Shown here piece by piece: positions 1-9,505 of a stretch of 64,000 nt of DNA. The stretch lies in NCBI GenBank assembly GCA_047495785.1, contig JBLDXI010000011.1:372001-436000 (forward strand), read 5' to 3'. Source of the stretch: Lepidodermella squamata. Lineage: Eukaryota; Gastrotricha. The notes beneath the pieces are model-generated. The model did no database searches. It saw only the letters and a program-made list of their open reading frames with translations, and was not told where the DNA came from. How positions within the stretch are numbered: the first letter of the stretch is position 1; each line of letters starts with the position of its first letter. The translations under genes were made by a program, and so were the position numbers.

Positions 1-49
1 GGGTAGGTATAAACTCCAGTCTGCCATTACTAGCTGGGAAAATCAAAGA

Positions 50-1302
50 ATGTGGTTGGTAGCGCTATCCTTACTGGTTGTGCTATTGTTCAGGATGGCA
101 TCTGTCATACAGGGCAATATGAGTTTCGATGAGATCACACGTATGCATGAAATTTTCCGCATTTCGTGCCCATTTGCTTTTTACAAATGGCTGCCTAACC
201 ACCTCATCAACGGTAGTGAGAAATCTCCCCCTGGTACGGACACTGATATCATTATAGTGTTGCTACCACCCGTCAAAATTCACGACACCGCCCGTCAGTT
301 ATCGATCGTCCATGAATTCACTGCGACTTGGCATTGGCCGTGTGACATGGATGCATTCTGTAGAAATCTTGCGGCTGTCAACATAACGGAATGCGATTTA
401 AAGTATTTCTACATGTATGCACCGCTGGGCGACGTATGGTACCCGACATTCCTCCACGGCAATGCAGTTTCTGATCCTGCGGCTATAATGGGGTGAGATT
501 TACCTTTCATTGAGACTCAGTGATATTGATTCCCACGAGAATTTGTCCACAATTACAATAAAGTGTAACCATATTTTTCAGGTCGATTGTACAGACGAGA
601 GTTAAAATCGAACCATTTTCCGGCGTTTCAAATTGGATGGCATCAGGAAAGCTGGATTCTCAGTGCTCTGAAGTCGGGCAAATCTCGCGGTTCCCTTTCG
701 ATACCTTTGAATGTACCGTTGTAATTCTGCCATTTGGGGACGTTCGACTTTCGAACGTTCAAATAGATCCGATTTTCTTGGAAGGTGGAGATGTTGGTCA
801 CGATGGCGATGTTTGGGCTTTCCAACGGCTCAACTATTCGTTCGAACACTGGCACAGTTCGATTCAGTTATCATTCAAACGCAAACCAGGCTTTATCATC
901 CAAAAAGTCATCGTGCCCTGCTACATCTTGGCTGTTCTTCAGGTTGTAGGGCTCATAATGCCTGCTCGGATGCCAGACCGGCCCGTTTACAACATCACGG
1001 TCCTACTTGCATTTTTCGTCATTCTCGGCATGGTATTCGAGGCGATTCCACAATCGTCAGATCCAATTTACTTGGTTATTTTGATTGAAGTGAAAATCGG
1101 TATAGGAGCTGTTATAACTCTATACACGCTTTTCACCCTCCGTTTTGCTAAACGGGACCTGTCAAAGCGACCGGTCATGCTAATACTTACCGTATCACTA
1201 ACCGTCATAGAAGTAATGGACATTGTTGCAGCAATCACTGTTATTGCCTTATCAGGCATTATCGATGGAGTTTTATTCCACAAAATGATAGAGTTTTATT
1301 AG
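50..1302 (+). CDS. R1: divergent Cys-loop (pLGIC) receptor subunit
   Basis: Predicted ligand-gated ion-channel subunit of the plasma membrane, 387 aa. Exons 50-492 and 582-1302; the 89-bp intron has a GTGAG donor and TTTTTCAG acceptor and is phase 2, and the joined length is an exact multiple of three. Seen: signal peptide about 1-22; exon-1 motifs SCPFAFYKWLPNH and WPCD..AFC; a loop-A-like VWYPTFLHGNA; Cys-loop Cys176-Cys192 around FPFD (15 residues between); M1 about 251-275 (VIVPCYILAVLQ), M2 about 282-304, M3 about 309-331, M4 about 350-373. The M3-M4 linker is only about 18 residues, against roughly 80 or more in ordinary nAChR-type subunits. Both loop-C-region cysteines found in some paralogues are missing (NYSFEHWHSS). 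The junction codon is Gly (GGG) where most paralogues have Glu. Its promoter lies off the window. Ligand and ion selectivity are not known; Asp at M2 -1' suggests cations. Confidence 0.9.
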
Positions 1303-1625
1303 ATTTTTTTCTCTGTTGATTGAAGGAAAAATAAAAAGATTGTTGTTTCTATGGTCGACGTTTTGGTTGACGTCGATGAATCGGTCGTAGTTTGAGTGGA
1401 TGCCGTTGTCGCGGGCTTAGTTTGAGTTGAAGTTGTTCTTGTAGTTGAAGTTTTTGTTGAAGCTGAAGTTGTGGGCGTGGTTGATGTCGCAGCTGCTGGT
1501 TCACTCAGGTACCAAAAGTAGAAGCGGCTCACCCGGACCCACGCGAAAGCGTTGTCCATTGAGCGGAATGCATCAGCGTTGTTGTATAGATAATTCCCAA
1601 TATTTGGCAAGTTCATCGGCGAGCT
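1299..1625 (-). other. Possible exon remnant with Ser/Thr-rich tail
   Basis: An open frame on the minus strand reads an aromatic-rich stretch (FAWVRVSRFYFWYLSEP) followed by about 50 residues that are mostly Thr and Ser, coded by imperfect 6- and 9-base repeats. A possible acceptor (CATTAG) lies just 5' of it at about 1626. No family recognised. It sits exactly between R1 and relic psi-A, which begins abruptly 25 bases further on, so it may be part of a transposed fragment. It may equally be a chance open frame over a simple repeat. Confidence 0.25.
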
Positions 1626-1649
1626 AATGATCGCGTTCGCACCAGAACA

Positions 1650-2806
1650 GACCGGCCCGTTTACAACATCACGGTCCTACTTGCATTTTTCGTCATTCTC
1701 GGCATGATTTTCGAAGCGATTCCCCAGTCGCCAGAGCCAATTTACCTGGTCATTTTGATAGCAGTGAAAATCGCGATTGGAGCAATTGTAACCTTTTACA
1801 CCTTAGTCACCCTGCGCTTTGCTAAAGGGGGCTTGTCAAAGCTACAGGTCATGAACATTTCCTTTATTTCCTTTACCGTCATCGAAGCCATGGACAGGTG
1901 TGGCGACAAGTGAGCAAACGACTATTCAACATGCGACAGCTCGGGACGACTATTCGGCAAACGTCAACTTGACGTTGAAAAACTAAAGGACCGAAAACGA
2001 CAATTCGGCAAACGATTATTAGGCAACGTGTCCTATTTCGACAATTCGGCAAAACGGCGACTCGGCATTTCGCACTAAATCACTAATATATGGAAACGAC
2101 AACCGGCAAACTGAAATTAACTCAACAATTCACGACAACTCGGCATTAGACTACTCAACATAAATTAATTATTGATGAATTTATAAAATATATAAATTCC
2201 GTAATATATGAAAACGACAACTCGGCAGTAACGTCAACTGGGCAATATTTGAGCAATATGTGAATTTTCTTGGCATGAGAGGATTGATATTCTCATTTTA
2301 ATAACTCAAAATAGCATGACCTTTCCAACACACGAGAACGGGGGATTCATTTATTTGCAACTTGCAGCCATTGCTATTCTACTGAATTTATGTGAAGTTC
2401 ACACAATGACAAATTTGTGAATGACTCTTCTACTTCGCTCTTTTGCTGCTTGCCCACAGGAGCTTCGATTGAGATTGAGGTGAAACGGCGATGCCAGACC
2501 TCAACGTTGTTCGCAGCCCTTGGTGGATGTTTATCACGAGAAGCCGGTTGTTGCTGATCGGGGTTCGTCGGATCAGGCATTTCTAATGAATAGAAATTTA
2601 AATTTAAAATGAAAATAAATTATGGAAACCATTAACTTCAAAATAATAGCTTATGCAAGAACACAATAAATGAGTGAATTTTGTATTGATTTTCGTTCAT
2701 TACTGTCTGGGTTTATCAACATAAACTAGCGCGTGCGCTTTTTTCGATATCGCACGTTACCGCTTCACAGTTGCAGCGTTCACTGTTGTCGCCTTATCAG
2801 ACACTA
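1650..2806 (+). pseudogene. psi-A: 3' relic of a pLGIC gene, split by an insertion
   Basis: From about 1650 the + strand encodes DRPVYNITVLLAFFV and on through M2 and M3 to the start of M4 (TVIEAMD), then the frame is lost at about 1897. Another M4 piece (AAFTVVALS) is readable at about 2766-2800. The roughly 870 bp between them is therefore probably an insertion into M4; it contains many short ATTCGGCA-type repeats. The extracellular half, M1 and the Cys-loop are absent. Non-functional. Confidence 0.75.
1916..2250. repeat. Short interspersed ATTCGGCA-type repeats
   Basis: At least ten imperfect copies of a 10-12 base unit resembling ACAATTCGGCAAACG occur at irregular spacing, inside the presumed insertion in psi-A. 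They look like degenerate tandem or subterminal repeats of a mobile element. No coding content is recognised in the rest of the insertion to about 2760. Confidence 0.5.
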
Positions 2807-2817
2807 GTAACGTAGCA

Positions 2818-2839
2818 GGCGGCCGCTATAGCGGCCGCC
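2818..2839. repeat. Perfect 22-bp GC-rich palindrome
   Basis: The sequence is its own reverse complement over 22 bases, centred on TATA, and holds two GCGGCCGC octamers (2819-2826 and 2831-2838). It is out of character with its AT-rich surroundings and lies just after the last readable piece of psi-A. Confidence 0.85.
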
Positions 2840-3079
2840 ATTGTACAACAAAGGGGGGAAATTCGAAACTCGGATTTTTGTTCGACATGTCAGGAGTTTC
2901 GAAATCTCAACGAAGGACACTTGCCAGAGATCAGCGCATGCCAAATTCATGAAAAGCATTTCGAATTCATTATATGGTAGCATGAGAAGATGCTCGAAAC
3001 AGAAAAAATATGTTCACTTCAAGCATATGCTATGGCTATGTATGCATGTATCACATAGCTAAGTCGAGTCAAACAACTC

Positions 3080-3380
3080 CTTAGGGGTGAAGGGTAACTC
3101 CCCGGAACTTCTACTGTTGTTTTTCGTATTCAGCATGTTTGATTTAGTAAGTAAGTGATCTTAGAAGATAGGATAGAAGATAAACTGAGTCTCGAATAAT
3201 CTCGCAAGAGAAGAATGGTCTTAGTTCACTTGACGAAAGTAAGCATGAACGTCCGATAGTTTCAAAAAGACGACCCCAATGTGCTTAAACATACATTGAC
3301 TACGCAGCTCTACTAAATCAACCATGCAGAGCAAGAATAACATTAGGAAAAACTTTGAGGAGTCACCCTTCACCCCTAAG
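3080..3380. mobile_element. Small inverted-repeat element (MITE-like)
   Basis: About 300 bp bounded by terminal inverted repeats that read CTTAGGGGTGAAGGGT followed by (A/G)ACTCC at each end, with one mismatch. There is no coding capacity inside. The target-site duplication is unclear, so the superfamily is not assigned. Confidence 0.6.
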
Positions 3381-4256
3381 TATGTAAGATTACGCCTTAC
3401 GCAAGGTATACCTATGTAAGATGAAGGCCTGTGAATTAGACATAATTAATTTTTTTTCGATTATCTTATCTTCCACATGAATTTCTAATCAATTCGACCA
3501 TGCTGATCACGAATTTCACATACCCCGACCCCGGGGACGCGTCCTTGGTCAAGATTTCGGAACCCTAAGGTCAGGCGACGCGGCGACCGGCGACCTGAAA
3601 TTTTGAATTCCCCCACAAATGCGTTACCATGGAAAATTTAAAATTTAAAATAATTAAATTTGAAAATATTAATCAAGTTTTAAATTTTAAATTATTTAAA
3701 TAACACAATTAAAACACGTTCAAAATAAGAAAGCGCTTGATTTCTTTTTTGGCTGTTTTGACGCCGCCGGTTTGACGGAGTCAAAAAGTCAGAGTTTTCG
3801 CACCCATAAAATTTTATTCTCTATCTACTGATATCAAATTTATGATTATGGGCCATACGGAAGTATGATATTAAGCGTATGCGTCGAGCGTCCAATCAGC
3901 TTTGAGAAATTCAAATCTCAGCCGTTGAGTACCTCCGCCGTTTAGTAGTTTAGATTATCGACGGATTTCCGTTCCACAAAATGTTTGAGTGACGGTTTTC
4001 AAATTCATAACTTTTTGACATAATCCGCATGAATGACTACTTGCGGTAGTATAGTTTCATAATAGAGAAAAAATGTCATTTCTTCTATGAGTTTCATTTG
4101 TCATAATCGACGCAGGCTTGTTTCGCAAAGCTTTTGATTCTTAGCTTCATTTTGTAGTTTTTTTGCTTCGAACCCTGAATTTTTGCAGAAGGAAATTTAG
4201 TTGCAGAAGAAACTTTTGGAAGAATAAATCTTAGCAGCAACATTTAAAAGGCGATA
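3381..4256. other. Non-coding AT-rich stretch
   Basis: No gene seen. About 3625-3715 holds a highly AT-rich run with self-complementary AAATTTAAAAT / ATTTTAAATTT segments; the rest has no recognisable coding pattern. Confidence 0.5.
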
Positions 4257-4260
4257 CATA

Positions 4261-5028
4261 CCGTATTTCTCGAAAATATACGACACACCTGTATATATCC
4301 CCGCTCCCTAATACAACCCGACGAAAAAATCGTTTGTTCATATTTAACCCAGGCCTCGAAATTGTACCACAGCTATTTTAATTTGGGCGAAGCATGCGTT
4401 GGAACAAAAGAAAAGCCTTATTAATGACGCATTATCGTAATCAGTGATTAGCTATCGCGTAAGCAGCTTCGCAACGTCTGATCTTGGCACCATTCATAAG
4501 CCAGCAGAAAATGCCCATTCAGCATTCACTAGCTGAGACACAGAGTTTTATTTTAACATTTTCATATCCTTCTTAATCGTTTTAACCTTCTGGAATCGAT
4601 GATGGCTGGCTCTCCTGATCGTCTTCAAGATTCCGTCCAGGTGTCCGAAGAAGACAAGCGAAAGCGGCACCGCAAGTATTCCCTCGCATACAAAATTCGC
4701 GTGGCTGATCATGCAAAAGCAATCTCAGCAAACGATGCCTCGAGAGTCTTCAAGGTCGATCGTCGATGCGTCAAGGAATGGCTACAACATCACCAACAGC
4801 TGCTGATTCTACAGTTCGCTGGCATGGAAAAGCGTCATCGTCTCCTTTTCACTGAATCGACAAATAAAACAATCTAAAAACGTCGTCTTAATACGAATTG
4901 CTCGCGGCTTTTTGTGATGATTCGCAATTAAACAGCACACCCGTATATATCCCCACTCCCTAATACAACCCGAATCAAAAATCATTTGTTCATAAATATA
5001 GCCGGCGGTAAATTTTCGAGAAATACGG
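4261..5028 (+). mobile_element. pogo-like DNA transposon, deleted
   Basis: A 768-bp element flanked by TA at 4259-4260 and 5029-5030. Its inverted ends read, with the TA, TACCGTATTTCTCGAAAAT on both sides without mismatch. Inside each end is a segment of about 60 bp (about 4284-4345 and 4935-4995, containing ATATATCCCC and CTCCCTAATACAACCCG) repeated in direct rather than inverted orientation. It carries only the N-terminal part of a transposase (4599-4877), so it is non-autonomous. TA duplication and the HTH type point to the Tc1/mariner-pogo superfamily. Confidence 0.8.
4599..4877 (+). pseudogene. Transposase fragment with psq/Brinker-type HTH
   Basis: The 92-residue open frame contains RHRKYSLAYKIRVADHAKAI and ASRVFKVDRRCVKEWLQH, the layout of the Brinker/pipsqueak-type helix-turn-helix (about residues 22-68) found at the N terminus of pogo/Tigger transposases. 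The second CENP-B-type HTH and the DDE catalytic domain are absent. It would bind DNA at most, not catalyse transposition. Confidence 0.65.
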
Positions 5029-5030
5029 TA

Positions 5031-5655
5031 ATATCGTTAGCGACGCGCCAAAACAACCACTTAGATGATTCATCCGAACGTACTTCATGAACGTAACGTA
5101 ATAATTCAGCTAGTACGTTCGGTTTTTTCATGACCTGAACGTAATTCGATTTTACGATCGACATGTAAGCGATTTTACGAGTCGAGGGTAGTGAACAAGT
5201 ACGATATTTTACCATCTGAATGTAAAACGCGTGTACGATAGGGTCGTGAACAAGGTTTACAGTCGAGATGTACTTAGCTACTACGAAGTGAGCGTAAACA
5301 CCAAGTACGAATGATTCGTACCCAACTTTTACGCCACGAGCGTACATGAAAATTACGTCCAGATAGTAAGCATGGTTTTACCACTGGACCGTACATTTCT
5401 CTTACAACCAGGACGTAAATTCCACGTTACATCAGACTCGTAATTTTATTTTACGTGCCGGACGTACTCGATTGTACGTTCAGTATTTTACGTTCTGTTC
5501 GTAAAAAATAATTACAACTGTATGGTAACAAATCATTACGTTCGCCGTTGATCGTAATATGCAATTTACGTTCAGCGGCCCGCAGAGCCGATCGTACTTT
5601 CCTGAAATGAACTAAAAATAGTAAAGTGGTTGTTTTGGCGCGTCGCTAACGATAT
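5031..5655. mobile_element. MITE packed with ACGTA/TACGT motifs
   Basis: A 625-bp element directly adjoining the pogo-like element. Ends are inverted repeats of about 32 bp starting ATATCGTTAGCGACGCGCC on both sides. Between about 5080 and 5580 the short motif TTACG, ACGTA or TACGT recurs on both strands every 10-25 bases. An open frame on the minus strand (4982-5347) crosses the element boundary and is not considered a gene. No transposase is encoded. Confidence 0.75.
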
Positions 5656-6215
5656 CATGTCACATGCGAGTTGCACGGATCATCTCAAATGTTAACGTTC
5701 TCCTGTTTCCTACCGAATGTTTTACAGTTTATCCAGGTTTCACGTTTCATGTGTTGGAGCACTTCTTTTCGCCAATGGACTAATGACAAGTTTCCCTTCC
5801 CATATTTTCGCTGCGTATTTTGCATAAATAATGGATTTTACGAATTTCGGCCCAAATTTGACATCAAAAGGGATTTTCGTTTCAAACGATTAAATAGATT
5901 TAATCGAACTCAACTATATTCTTAAGTGAATTAATAACCCAGATTGATGTGCACTTGATCAGTAACCGATAACCGATAATCGATAATTGATCGATAGCTA
6001 ATTTGATATCACAATATTAATCAGCGTCATTACTAACCCAAACTTTCATCTTCACTACGATTCAGTAAGATTGCGATGATTTTCCGATTTTTCCTTTCCC
6101 CCCTGAAAAATCTCACGCCGAAACTCTACTATCGTCCTTGCAAATTCGGTCATCGCAGGAGAATTCAGCTATGTGTGAAGAGCGTCTGATCACATGTTTT
6201 GATCGCGTGATTTTG
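5656..6215. other. Intergenic, no gene seen
   Basis: AT-rich; includes a run of CGATAA/CCGATAATCGATAATTGATCG-like near-palindromic repeats at about 5960-6000. An 84-codon open frame at 5671 has no recognisable features. Confidence 0.5.
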
Positions 6216-6216
6216 T

Positions 6217-6230
6217 TTGATCGGATATGA
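6217..6230 (+). promoter_or_regulatory. CGGATAT element upstream of R2
   Basis: TTGATCGGATATGA, about 155 bp before the R2 ATG; one of the array-wide upstream elements. Confidence 0.6.
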
Positions 6231-6382
6231 GATAAATTCAGAATTCACAGTAGCTTTATGTTCAAAGTCGCGTGAGAATTGCAATACCATGGCCATGTCA
6301 TTTTCCTATAGCAAGAGTAGGTACTGAAGCGAACTTCTGATATAATTCGCAATCTCTATCAGGATTTAATAACTTTGCAGCG

Positions 6383-7747
6383 ATGCGAATTATTCAACTG
6401 GCACTGGTGATCATTGAGCTGATGGCTGATCGCAGCAAAGCGGATCTCAAATTCGAGGAAAGCGAATTGATTCTTCAAATATTTCGAGATTCTTGTCCTT
6501 ACGCTACGTACAAGTGGCTGACGAACCACCGATCAAATGGAACCAATAAAGTACCTATTGAAATTTCATTGGATTTATCGTTACAAGCGCCCGTCGACAT
6601 CCGTGAAATTACCCGCCAGATGGCTGTTCTATTGTCGATTGATGTAAGCTGGTCCTGGCCGTGCGATTTCGATGCTTTCTGCAGAAATATCAAAGCTACC
6701 AGCATCACAGAATGCTCGTCCTCGGCTGGTATGAACCTTGGTATGAAAGTATCAATGGACCAGGTATGGATTCCTGAGGTTTACCACTTGAATGCGATAG
6801 CAAACCCAAAGGAAATAATGGCGTGAGATGATACTTGGTTCCTTCCATCATTGTAGTTATAATTTGTGTTTCAGATCTTTGGCGCTGTCGCCCGTAGAAA
6901 TCCGCCCGTTTCTCGGCCTTTCGGTATGGGGTACTGCAACCAAGTTGGAATCACATTGCTTGGAAAACTCGGGCATAGCTAAATTTCCTTTCGACAGCTT
7001 CGAATGTGCGATTCAAATAGCAACAACGTCTGACTCAATCATAAAAGAATTCACACACGAAGACAACTTCGAACAATACGAAGATGTCAGCAATGTTTGG
7101 ACATTCGTACGCAAAAATCATTCCATTGGCGATAGCTTCATCGTTATTCAGTTGTTATTCAAGCGCAAGCCGGGATTCATCGTCCAGCAAGTCATTGTGC
7201 CTTGTTACATTTTGACTGTGTTGCAAATTATAGGCCTGATAATGCCTGCCAAAATGCCAGACCGGCCTGTCTACAACATGTCAGTTCTCCTAGCATTTTT
7301 TGTCATTCTCGGCATGATTTTCGGCGCGATTCCACCATCACCTGAGCCGATTTATCTCGCAATCTTGATCGAGACGAAAATAAGCTTTGGAGTTGCTATA
7401 ACCCTGTACACACTTGTGGCTCTTCGTTTAGCTAAGCGAGAGCGGTGGAAGAAATTGTCGCACAACTCGATTAACTTACACTACATATGTACTAATTGGT
7501 TCAAAGTTAGCGGCCTGCGTGCCCTTTTGAAACCACGAATTTCTTTTTGTACCAAATTTTTATACGAAAGTATATTTTTCGAAATAAACATAATAATAAT
7601 AATAATAATAATAATAAAACGGCTTTGAAGAAGTTTTCCATTTCATTTGGAGCCATCGACGTCATGGACATTGCAGCAGCGTGTTTTTTCGTAGCATTAT
7701 CTGGCGTAATCGATGCTGTCCTATTCAGTAAAATGCTCGACAGGTAA
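6383..7747 (+). pseudogene. R2: pLGIC subunit gene interrupted by a SINE-like insertion
   Basis: Exons 6383-6822 and 6875-7747 around a 52-bp intron (GTGAG...TTTCAG). Exon 1 has a signal peptide (about 1-20) and SCPYATYKWLTNH; exon 2 has the FPFD Cys-loop (Cys-x15-Cys) and M1-M3. Just after M3 (LRLAKRERWKK) a 179-bp insertion shifts the frame and brings a stop at 7626-7628; M4 (AIDVMDIAAACFFVALSGVI) resumes in another frame. Discounting the insertion plus one target duplication leaves a length divisible by three. M2 reads GMIFGAIP, so the 20' Glu is Gly, as in R4/R5 (Ala). Loop-C cysteines are absent. Probably a recent pseudogene; splicing around the insertion cannot be excluded. Confidence 0.85.
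7457..7626 (+). mobile_element. SINE-like element with (TAA)n tail inserted in R2
   Basis: About 170 bp starting GTCGCACAAC and ending in an ATAATAATAA tract at about 7590-7616. It is flanked by GAAGAAATT (7448-7456) and GAAGAAGTT (7627-7635), a nine-base target duplication with one mismatch. A second copy lies in opposite orientation at about 8170-8309. Short length, simple-repeat tail and target duplication suggest LINE-mobilised retroposition; no tRNA-type promoter boxes were recognised. Confidence 0.75.
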
Positions 7748-7950
7748 TAACACTAACAACATTATGACAATGCTAATTGTTGATTGTTTTGATTTTTGAT
7801 ACTCTCCTGGTAATCTCTGAATGGCGTATCGAGATGTATCTGATTGGCGCTGTGTGTGAACTTTTGTTTGCGACGTAATGAAAACTTGGCAGGCTTTTCG
7901 CTATCTAACAAGCCTCAGTGTTCACGAATCGTGAAGCATTTGATCGGATT

Positions 7951-7966
7951 ATTTGAACGGAAATTG
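7951..7966 (+). promoter_or_regulatory. Variant GCGGAAAT-type element upstream of psi-B
   Basis: ATTTGAACGGAAATTGA, about 100 bp before the relic ATG at 8062. It resembles the GCGGAAATGA variant upstream of R4 and R5. Confidence 0.45.
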
Positions 7967-8169
7967 AAAAAATGCCTGATTCCTGGCTGAGAGGTTTCGT
8001 CGCTGCGTTTATTGGGAAAAATAATCATTCGCGAATTTCTTTTACAAAACTGGCTCGAAAGATGAGATTGGCAGCGTTATTTTTACTGATAGATTTCACG
8101 CTTAAACATTTCGACAATGCGATTATAAGATTTGATGACATCACTGAAAGGCAATTTCGAATGCAGCAT

Positions 8170-8309
8170 TGTTATTATTATTATCTTTATTTCGAAAACA
8201 TATTCAATCGTATAAAAAAAATCGGTAGGAAAGATTCGTGGTTTCAAAAAGGCACGCAGGCCGCTAACATTTAACCAATTAATACAATATAATTTTGATT
8301 AGTGCGACA
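8170..8309 (-). mobile_element. Second SINE-like copy, inverted
   Basis: On the minus strand this begins CTGTCGCACTAATC and ends in TAATAATAATAAC. It matches the R2 insertion throughout, including TTAGCGGCCTGCGTGCC and TTTGAAACCACGAAT. Target duplication not clear. Confidence 0.7.
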
Positions 8310-8369
8310 GAAAGAAGAGGGTGTTAGATCAGAAAAATGCTCAATAGGAATGAAATTAATACGAATATA

Positions 8370-9505
8370 CAGTGTGTCCGTCGAATAATATGAGCCTATA
8401 TATAGCATTTTAATTGCGCCTGTTCACGAGTCGTGCACGAGGCAAAAAAAACGCAGCACTGAATGATAGTACAGCTATTGTTGTTCATTGCTGGAATAAT
8501 ATCAATTATTGGTCCGCTAAAATTTGTATTATTTAATCAAGATAAAGAACATTCTTCGGAACGAAAGCATTAGCTTCGGGATTTTCACCTGCGAGCTTTG
8601 TACATTACTAAAGTTTTGGGGACAACGAGTTGCCCTGAATATTCATGCAATAAGATGAAACGCGCAACAATGTCAACCTAATATCTGGAAAAAATAGAAC
8701 CATTTAACTGCGATTTAATAGAAATTCTTTTTATCCAATTCAGTTAAAACTGTTTGTACTAGCCATTGGACGTATTCTTGCGGGTATGAGAAATTCACGT
8801 ATATAACGGTTAGCCGATAGCGCCCCGGATGCTACACAAATTGGCGAAAGCGACATTACCCCTTTATTTCAAATTCAAATTCATAACGCGGAACTTATTT
8901 AAAACAGATTACCAGGTCGTAATGGAAACTGCTTTAGTTGCTTCCATTGCATTTGTTGCATTTGTTGCATTTTATGCTTCAACGGCAGTTATTAAATTAG
9001 ACATGCAAGATTACGAAAAAAATTTAGAAAATGTCCCGCGGCTGTTGAAGACCCAAGTCGATGGGCAAGTCGATGTACGTGAAAAAGGGGAAACCCGATT
9101 CCAAAAAAGCGGTTTGTAAAACTGGCCATGGTCGAATTCAAAATGGCCCTTGCAAAACAAAAAACTGAAACGGCTGAGGGAGAAGATGATGATGACGGAG
9201 ATGAACCTGATAATTAAGATAATTTTTTAAAGGCGCGGCTCGTTAAGAGGAAAATATGAGCATTCCTGATGGTCAGAACATCACCTTCTCTATCACCTGA
9301 AAGAATTAAGACGAAGAAAGTTTAATCATCAACACTAGCTGATGCATACAAATTTTAACTAGCAGTAGTAAATAAAGCTTTAGATTTCATTGACGTATTA
9401 TTTTTTGCATCTCATGAAAAAAATGAGACGCCAGATCTGGCACGCGCCACGCTTGCTGTTGCTTTTGGACTATAAATAGCCTCATATTATTTGACGGACA
9501 CACTG
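8370..9505. mobile_element. Tc1/mariner-type element, 1136 bp
   Basis: Bounded by TA at 8368-8369 and 9506-9507. Inverted ends read CAGTGTGTCCGTC(G/A)AATA and continue for about 35 bp with few mismatches. CAGTG ends and TA duplication are typical of the Tc1/mariner superfamily. No DDE transposase is recognised; the only sizeable open frame is 8829-9119. Confidence 0.75.
8829..9217 (+). pseudogene. Unidentified coding fragment carried in the Tc1-type element
   Basis: A 96-codon frame (8829-9119) has a hydrophobic stretch (VASIAFVAFVAFYASTAV) followed by a charged region; in another frame it is followed by EFKMALAKQKTE and an acidic end (GEDDDDGDEPDN) to a stop at about 9217. The acidic tail and membrane-like stretch look like a real protein end rather than chance, but no family is recognised and the two parts are out of frame. 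Confidence 0.35.

Noticed and set aside
711-1088. Open frame overlapping R1 exon 2 in another + frame
   Set aside because: Similar out-of-frame runs (with LQHHSPAR-type residues) occur over M1-M3 in most paralogues; they are shadows of the conserved coding sequence.
2374-2580. Minus-strand open frame (68 codons, starts MPDPTNPDQQQPA)
   Set aside because: No splice context or recognisable domain; lies in the presumed insertion within psi-A.
4982-5347. 121-codon minus-strand open frame
   Set aside because: It crosses the boundary between two mobile elements and lies over the ACGTA-motif array; no domain and no homologue recognised.
5080-5580. CRISPR-like or tandem repeat array
   Set aside because: The ACGTA motifs are short, on both strands and unevenly spaced, in a eukaryotic transposon; nothing like a repeat-spacer array.
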